Source of the DNA: Pyrocephalus nanus
Taxonomy: Eukaryota; Chordata; Aves; Passeriformes; Tyrannidae
Length of the DNA stretch: 64,000 nt
Assembly: GCA_038380795.1 (NCBI GenBank)
Contig: CM076260.1
Location: 83,505,843 to 83,569,842 of the forward strand
Direction: 5' to 3'
The translations under genes and the position numbers were made by a program. Positions 56,537 through 64,000 of the stretch are shown in pieces; within the stretch, counting starts at the first letter, position 1; each line of letters opens with the position of its first letter. The notes below the pieces were generated by a model. The model was not told the DNA's origin. It was given only the letters and a program-made list of their open reading frames with translations, and made no database searches.

Positions 56537-58593
56537 CTGTACATTTATATATAGATGCTTGGGGAACAGGGACAACCCCCAGCATTAGAAAAATTCAAGA
56601 CAACAAAACAGCAATTATGAAGAGCATGGCACCAAGAACAGTCATGCCACAGATGGCAGGGATGAGGTGAGACCAGCCATGGGCTGTTTCAGAAAAGGTC
56701 ACAGCACCCCATGCCCACTTTGGAGCAGAAAACACCAGGGCTGCTGCAAAGAGCTGGAGCTCGCCCCCCATACTCCCCAGTAGCATTCTTTGTGACCAAC
56801 TAGCACCAAAGGGAAGACTGCTGGCAGCTGGGGCCTGCAGGCATTGGTGAAAAGACTGTTGTCACTGGAATACCCAGCCCACTGCCAGGATGGGAAAAAA
56901 GGCATCCTTCTTGGGCAGTGACCCTGAGCCAGCAGCTCCTTTCTCACCGCTGGCCTGATGGGGATGCAGCAGAGCTTTCAGCTGGATCAGTGCTTCCTCC
57001 AAGGGACAGGTCACTCCTGAGCTGCCTTCCCTTCATGGATACCACCGTTTCACCAGCTTCCCTACGCCTCAGCAGGCTCTTCGCAGGGTGCAGCCGCTCC
57101 CTCTTCGCCTGCCAGAGCCCTTCCCAATGCAAAGTGCAGCTCTGTGATGCCCACAGATCTGCACAGCCCCACAGACACTGCCTGTGCCAGCAGTCCAGAA
57201 GCAGAACTTGCTCTCAGGATGGCAGAAGGGCTCTTTTTGGGTGTCCAAGTGCTATCACAGGCCCCTGCCCCTCTCTTCGGTCAGGACTAGCAGGCCACCA
57301 CGCCACGCGGCAGGGCTGGCTGAAGACCTGTTGCTCGCAGCAGACACATTTGGTCTAACAGTCAACAATAAAACCAAAAGCCTATGTACAACTTTACAGA
57401 CCTTGTTGCATCCTCCAGGCTATACAGGAGAGCTGCATAACAGGGAGTTGGAGACAAATGTGCTCTACTCTATGCACAGAGTCCTTGCTGGCCACATCAG
57501 CTTTCCTCTGACAACAAACCGCAGTGGCAAGGGAAAGAAAGGAATCCTTCCTCCAGGAGAAACAGAAATATAATCATGCCACTGTCAAATCACATCTAAA
57601 CAACAGAAGTCACTTGGTTTTGTGTAGGTAACGCAGCCTGTCCTCCTCACACATTAAGGCAAGCGTGTGAGGAGCAAGCTGGGCTGGGAACAGCCACACC
57701 AGGGAGCCCACTGCAAACCACTGCTACCAACGTGCAGATGACACCGTCAGCTGAACATCCACGGAACAACCTGCTCACACCAGCACAGGCCCAGGCCCTG
57801 CTCTGCTCCACAGAACGGCCTCCCGTTCAGCTGCTGCAAGGAACAGATGCAAATACAAACTCTTTCTTCATGACATTATGTCAGGAGGCTGTGCCACTCA
57901 GAGCAGCCTCAGCTTCCTGGGAGTCAGTAAGTGGGATGCTGAAGAAATGTGTACACATGAGTGAGGAACATGACATTTGTCCAACAGTAAGACACTCAGA
58001 TTGGAATAACGCAAAACCAACACACAATTGGACACACAGCAGATTAAAGCCAACCAAGATTCAAACAGTTAAAAAGCATCCTGAATGCATTCTGAGAGGT
58101 TCAGCCAACTCCCTGCAGTAGGCAGCATGGCCTCTTCCATCCCCTGCCCAGAAGGATGTGCTGCAGGATGATTTGGGAGAGGACTGTTATCAACCCAGTG
58201 CTCAGAGAGCAGAAATCGGACCAAATCTTGTGTCAGAGATGGCAAAAAATGTCACTTCACTGCTCATCTTCAAGGGCTCTGCTCCTCCCAACCAGCAATT
58301 TTCAAACAGTAAACAAAGCCAGAACTTGCCTGCCCAGGTCTGCAGGTGCCTCTGATCTATTCTGAAGGAGGGCAGGGTAATGAGAGCTGCAGGCGATCTG
58401 GAGAACATGCTTAACTTGCCCCATGTACGGTATTGAATGCGAGAGACTCTCCCAGGCTCCGTCTCACAGTGCAGAGGGACATCCACGCTAGAATGGGACA
58501 GCAGCAGCTCCAGGCATCGCTCAGAAAGCTACAGGAGCTCCCATCCTTCTCCCCAGGTGCTGGTGAGTAGAGATTTCTCTGACCTACTGGTAG

Positions 58594-61500
58594 TCAGAAG
58601 CTCAGCTGTCCAGGCCCCAGGGACTCCTCCAGGCCGTTTTCTTTGGTGGTGATGGCTTGGAGGTCAGTGACATGCCCAATACCTTTGGTGACTCCTTCAC
58701 GGAAAAGCAGCTTGGCTCCTATCTTCAAGTATTCAGGATGCTTGATGAACCTGAAACAGACCACTGCCTTCTCTCCTGTCCGCAGCTTGTCCTGAAAAGA
58801 AAAACGGGAGAGCTTAGACCTACCTCCCAAACCAATACATGCATGAGAGGTGCATATGGATAGTAAGATGAAGCAAATGAGCAGGTTGCTTTCCTCAGAC
58901 TGCATGGCTTAAGCCCTTCCCATTACTGTATGCATATGGAGAGACAGGAAGACACAAGCTCTGGAGAGTTCACCTCTCTTCACAGTTTTGCTGTAGTTCA
59001 TCACGCTATTTGCTTTGTGGGAGGGAATTCTTTAATGTGTTGGAAGGAAAAGCAACCAAAGGGGCAGCATAAAGGGATGGAGTGTGCTCCTAGGAAGAGA
59101 CACAGCTACTCAAAATAACAATAGCCCCTAGCTTTACTACAGGGTTTGGTGGAATCCCAACAAAACCCACAGGGAAGGTCCCTTTTCCTCCCCTTCCTTC
59201 CCAGTGCCTACCTTTCCGTGGATCTTCTCTACAATAGCTGTCTGTCGCACATTCCCCACATGCACCGTCACCTGAAACCCCTTCCGGAAAGTTGTGGCAT
59301 GGAACAACAGCACGATCTCGGCTTCGAACACTGAGCAGATGGTGGGGTTCATTTCTGGGCTCACCATTACCATGCCCTGCAGAACAACCCAAGGCTCAGA
59401 CTAGGTAGGGCCAGTCCCCTTGCTTCTGACCAGCCCGCAAACCCACAAACACATCTCCACTCTGTGACTGGGGCTTGCATCCCATTCTCAGCCTTGTACT
59501 CATCCTACTTTGTAACTTGGCCATTTCCTCCCCTTCCAGCAAGCTTCCTGCAAACATCTCTACTTCACTCCCACCCTGCCAGTGGGGGATCTCCAGGGAA
59601 GCCTCCAGTGCTGCCCACTGGACCAGTGAACAACCTGACGACAGCAGTACTCACCTTGCGCAGCAGGGAGCGGTCGAAGGGCCCGAGGGCCAGAGTGGCT
59701 GCCTGCCCAGCCCGCAGCACGCGGCAGGCAGAGCGGTTCCGTTGGATACTGCACACCTTCAGCCGGAGGAACTTCCCATCGTCGGTGGGACCAACCACCA
59801 AGTTCTCCCCTTCTCGGCAGATCCCACTGCCCAGGGCAGAAGAGCAGGACACAGTTCATCAGGAGACAAGAAAGACATTTCACCCTCCAAGATCAACCTG
59901 CACAAATTCCCCAGGGCCAAAGAGGTGAGTGTCTTTGGACTATTATCCGGGACCAACTAACAGGGATACAAAGGCTGGTGACAACAGGGATTTCTTACAG
60001 CAGGAGGGAAAGCCACACTATCACTCCCAAGAATCCCAGGTATAGACAGGGGCCATTCCACCCCCAGTGCTCTGCCACACTGCATTGTTTCTGGTGGAGA
60101 GACTTCAGATGATGCCTCTTCTGTGTGGATGTGCTGGTAGCTGAACTGCTCCAATTGCCCACAGGACACAGAGAGACAGCTGCCTTTTCATAGGGAAGCA
60201 TGCAATTAACCCCTGCTGGAATGGGAGGATTTGCCCTCTACATTCCCTTCCCCCTGCCTGACAAAGGAGGAAAGCAACACCTTGGGATTGTGGCTAATCT
60301 CTGCCAACTCTGGATTCCTGGATGCCTTCTTTCAGCATGTAACACAACACATTCCTAATCCAGCAACTTTAGGGCAGACTCTCTGCTTGCCACCATGTGA
60401 CCAATGGTCTGCTCATGGCACCTCCCAGCACCCTGTAAGGGTCTACCCTTGCTTGGCTCAGCCACCTGGCAGCAATCAGGACTGAGTCTCACACAGCTTC
60501 CACTTCTGCAGCAGAGGACTCTACCCTTGAGGGAACTCCAGCAACCATTCACATCCACACTTGTCTGCCTGGCCTCACTTACCTCGACAGAGTTCCTCCC
60601 ACAACAGTCCCCACCTCTGGCACAGTATAAATTTCATCAACCTGCAGCAAGGCAATAAAAATAAGCTGCTCAGACAGACGGCGGTGAAACAGCATTCCAG
60701 AAATGAGGACAAGGTGCCTGTGCCTTGTGTGAAGGAGGTGAGCTCTCTGCTGGTCATCAGACACCATCTAGGAGCTTAACCAGCTACCACTACCCTCCCA
60801 TTAGAGGAATATCTGCCTTTTAAGTGGCTACCAGAGAAACAATCTTATCCCTGAGACAGATAGCCCTTGGTTAGGACACAGCCCAGCCTACCACATTTTT
60901 CTCAAGGACCGAGTCCTTTCCTGAATGTCTTCCAATAGTCCAGGAGTTCACCACATCTCTACCCATGGTGTCCAGATTCCCCAGAAGTTTCTCCCATGGC
61001 ACAGCAATGACCGGAGTATCAGAAACTCCCCTTACGCACCTGAAATTCTGTAAGTTGCTGCATTAATTCTTCCTGCTCTTTACTGTTGGTTAGTGGAGGG
61101 AGGATGTTGAGGAAGACTTTTAAGAGATCTAGGTTCTCCCCAGAAACACTGGATAGCGTGAAGATTGGGGTGATGCTGTCAGACACAAATAGACAGAAAT
61201 AAGCAGAAGGCCGGAGTGAAGCTGCAGAAGGTTTCTGGGATTCTGAATCTACTGAGATCAGCAGGAAGACAGAGACTACAGCGATAAGTGGCTAAAACAG
61301 GAGGGCTAGGTACAGATTTGCAGTAATCCCTGCCTCAACAGTTGGTTGAGGCACCAATCCCCTGCCAGCCCACACTTCTGTCATGCAGAAGTAACTCCAG
61401 TGCAGCCTTGGGCACCTTCTGCTCCCAGAGCCCAGGAAAAGGTCTGGGAGGGGAAAATGCCTTCTTGGAGAATGCAAAGGTAGGAAGCTTGATGAGGAGC

Positions 61501-63781
61501 TGAGATTTTCAAGATCTGGTCAGCACCCCTGTGGTCACCCTTCCCAGCTCCACATGGCAGCCCAGTCTGAATTGCCTGCTCCCAGAAGAAGAAAGGAATA
61601 GTGCCTTACTTGGGAGATTGTGCAAACTGTTGTGCTGCTGTAACAGCATCGTCATCTGAGTTCACAAGCAGGGGGAGCTTGTTGCAGCCTGGCTGCTTTA
61701 GGATTCGCTCCAGCTGCTTCACTGTCCGCTCCACGGTGGCTTTTGAACACAAGTCAACTTTGCTGACGACAATGAAGAAGGGGACCTTGAGGGCCATGGC
61801 CAAGCCCAAGTGCTCTCGTGTTGTGCCCGCTGCAGGAGACAAGCGAGAGTGTAGGTGCAGCAGCAGTCATCACTGTTGCTTTGTTTATGTCACGGCTACA
61901 TCTCCCGGCCACCCCACAGGCCCGCTCTAGAGATTTCCCTGTAACTGCGTAGTCCATCAGGCAAAGAAAAAGCAAAATCACTCTTTTAAACAAAACCAAA
62001 CATCAGTCCAGAAAAATAAAAACCACAAAGAATTTTTGCGATTGATCTGTTTGTTTCAAAAAGATGCAGCAGTTTTCATTCTTGGGCTAGAGTTTGCCAG
62101 AAAACAGCCACAAAAATGTCAAAGATAGATGTGGGAGAACTCCAGCTGCCTTTTTACAAGGCCGCAGGATTCAGCAACCCTAAGTATATGTCAAAGTTGT
62201 TTTCTTTTCTGACAAACATAGCCCCAAATTCCAAAAAAAGCCTCCCTGTTCAGGGTACAGCTTAACATGGTCTATAGCTGGTAAAAGGATCCCAGCTCTA
62301 CTCCCCTCCCAGGCACTCATACACACTGGCTTACAAGAAATCAGTAAAGGTCTCCAGACTAATAATTTCTTCTGACAACTGCTTGCAGCAAACAAGGACC
62401 CACTTCCCCCAGTCTCCATTTCTCTCCACACACTGCTGTTCATCCATACAGGCAGGGCAACACTCACCAATGCCAGTGTTGGCACTAACGACCAGCATGG
62501 CAAAGTCTGGGCAGTAGCTGGTGAGGCCAAAGATGGTTGTTTTCAGATACTTGTGGTGGCCAGCCAGGTCAATGAAAGTGATCATTTTGGAAGAACTTTC
62601 ACAGATCTCTTCTGCTGTCCTGGAGTCACTGTAATTTACCACCTGAGGAACATAAGGAGTTGGTGAGAGAGGCAGCCCCAGCAGGGAAGTGAAGAAAACC
62701 CAGCTCTTATCTACCCACTTTGATCTCAGAATCAGTAAGGAGAGATCATCCACCATGGTTGTAAGATACAATGTCTGTTGCAAATCGACAAGTAGCACTC
62801 AGGTTCAGCCTAAGGGACACAGAGCTGTGCCACCTCTCTTCTCTCATGTCCCACTCACAGTTGTAATAGAAGGGTAGCCCTATTCTCTTCCAGCTTTCTG
62901 AGTTCAGCAGCCCACTCCCCTCACCTCTCCTTTGCTGTTGAAGCCGAGGATCTCAAAGCTGATGCTTGACGTTCTTCCTGACTGGATTTCATGGAGATGC
63001 CGGAAGAGGTTGAGGCGTGCCCTGCCCCGCCCATTGTCCAGCTCTCCTTGCGTTAGGACACCCAACAGTGTTGACTTCCCCGAGTCCACATTCCCCAGCA
63101 CAGCTACTCGAAGGTCTAAGAACTACAGGAAAAAGAAGAGAGGAATCACGAAACTTGACCACTGCTGTGCTGAGTGGGCATGAGCACTACATGGCAGTGG
63201 AGATGCACCTCAGAGAGCATCCCTAGATGAGGGACACTGTGCAGTGTAATCTTGCTCAGATTCTGCCCTTGCTCCCAGCAAACCACTGCCCAGCAGATGT
63301 GATACACTCTCTAGAGCTGTGATGTGACACACCAGCCTTTGATATCACATAAAAGGCCATTTGCTGCAGCAGGACCTCTAGATCCTTCCTTGTTTGCACA
63401 CTGGCCTGCATCAGAACCACTGCCATAAAAGTGAAATAATTTTTCACCTCCGATCCAGACAATCTCTCCCACTGATATCTGCCTCAACCACAGTCTTGGA
63501 GATAAGAAGTGTTATCATCAAGCCTCCCTCTGGCAGCTCTTTAAAGCACCTGCTATGGGCCAATGTATGACAAAGCGCCTCTAGGGTTTGGGCTCCCATC
63601 CCAAAAGGAAGCTGACGGGATAAAGCCTCTAAGTCTCCAGCAGGAGAGGATGTCCAAATCACAGGTCCCTACCTGCTGGTTGTCAGGCACCTTTCGGACA
63701 AGCACCTCCGTTATCTTCCTTGGAACATCACTGTCATAATCGACCTCCCTCTCCCGCAGCACCGTAATGTCAGCCCCAACT
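58594..63781 (-). CDS. GTPBP2: GTPBP2, GTP-binding protein 2 (Hbs1/eEF1A-like GTPase), C-terminal part
   Basis: Nine exons are present, in transcript order: 63673-63781, 62925-63122, 62468-62642, 61610-61829, 61040-61175, 60583-60641, 59655-59826, 59212-59376, 58594-58791. They join in frame into about 476 aa; the human protein has 602, so the N-terminal exons lie beyond 64,000. GTPase motifs are complete: G1 [10 protein letters not shown]3 DLAGH, G4 SKVD (in place of NKxD, as in human). The C-terminal beta-barrel blocks follow: [61 protein letters not shown] and [16 protein letters not shown]. In mouse the protein aids rescue of stalled ribosomes with Pelota (established knowledge). The last ~15 residues diverge from mammals and end GPGQLSF. 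Upstream exons are not visible in 63,782-64,000. Confidence 0.95.
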
Positions 63782-64000
63782 CTGCCATGAAAATGAAAGG
63801 AAGGAGTGAGATGCACTTGTACTCGACAGATCTTGCACCTTTACAATAACAGCTGACAAAGAGAGTGGGATAAAAGCTGGTGATAGCAGACAAGGAACCT
63901 CAAGCTTCCAGACAAAAGCCCTATAACTTCCTTCATGTTTCCAGAGCCTTATGACTGAAGGAATTTCAGTCATACAGGGGCTTTTTAGAGTGGAACCACT

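Overview
The window is vertebrate nuclear DNA, almost certainly from a bird. It holds five intron-containing genes whose reconstructed proteins follow their vertebrate families almost end to end. It also holds two CR1 retroposon 3' ends that finish in the ATTCTATG-type tail typical of birds. Genes are compact: several introns are under 100 bp and the XPO5 coding span is about 28 kb. The order YIPF3(-) / POLR1C(+) / XPO5(-) / POLH(+) / GTPBP2(-) matches human chromosome 6p21.1.

Layout. 1-480 is a CpG-rich edge, probably the promoter of a gene outside the window. 481-4,270 has no gene I can support. YIPF3 (4,662-9,495, minus) and POLR1C (9,601-13,431, plus) are head to head, with only 105 bp between their start codons. 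POLR1C and XPO5 converge across 13.6-14.9 kb, where a CR1 copy sits. XPO5 (16,485-44,785, minus) has 32 coding exons and gives 1,199 aa. It diverges from POLH (45,044-54,215, plus, 10 coding exons, 695 aa) over a 258-bp CpG-island promoter with GC boxes, an NRF1-like site and a ZNF143/STAF-like site. POLH converges on GTPBP2 (58,594-63,781, minus), whose N-terminal exons lie beyond the right edge.

Functions. YIPF3 is a Golgi membrane protein. POLR1C is the AC40/RPAC1 subunit shared by RNA polymerases I and III. XPO5 exports pre-miRNA with RanGTP. POLH is the translesion polymerase eta. GTPBP2 is a ribosome-rescue-type GTPase. They are housekeeping genes sharing promoters, not a pathway. The reading frame is intact at every splice junction.

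Less expected structures: a long inverted repeat (arms about 0.5 kb) in POLH intron 4, one arm ending in a 26-A run; a U12-type (minor spliceosome) intron in XPO5 with near-consensus donor and perfect branch-site motif; an LTR-like insertion in POLR1C intron 7; three ancient MIR/CORE-SINE-like fragments in XPO5 introns; a GC-rich minisatellite in POLH intron 3; a short tandem repeat in the POLH 3' UTR; and a 17-G run between POLH and GTPBP2. I see no new multi-gene system. All coordinates come from reading by eye, without alignment software.
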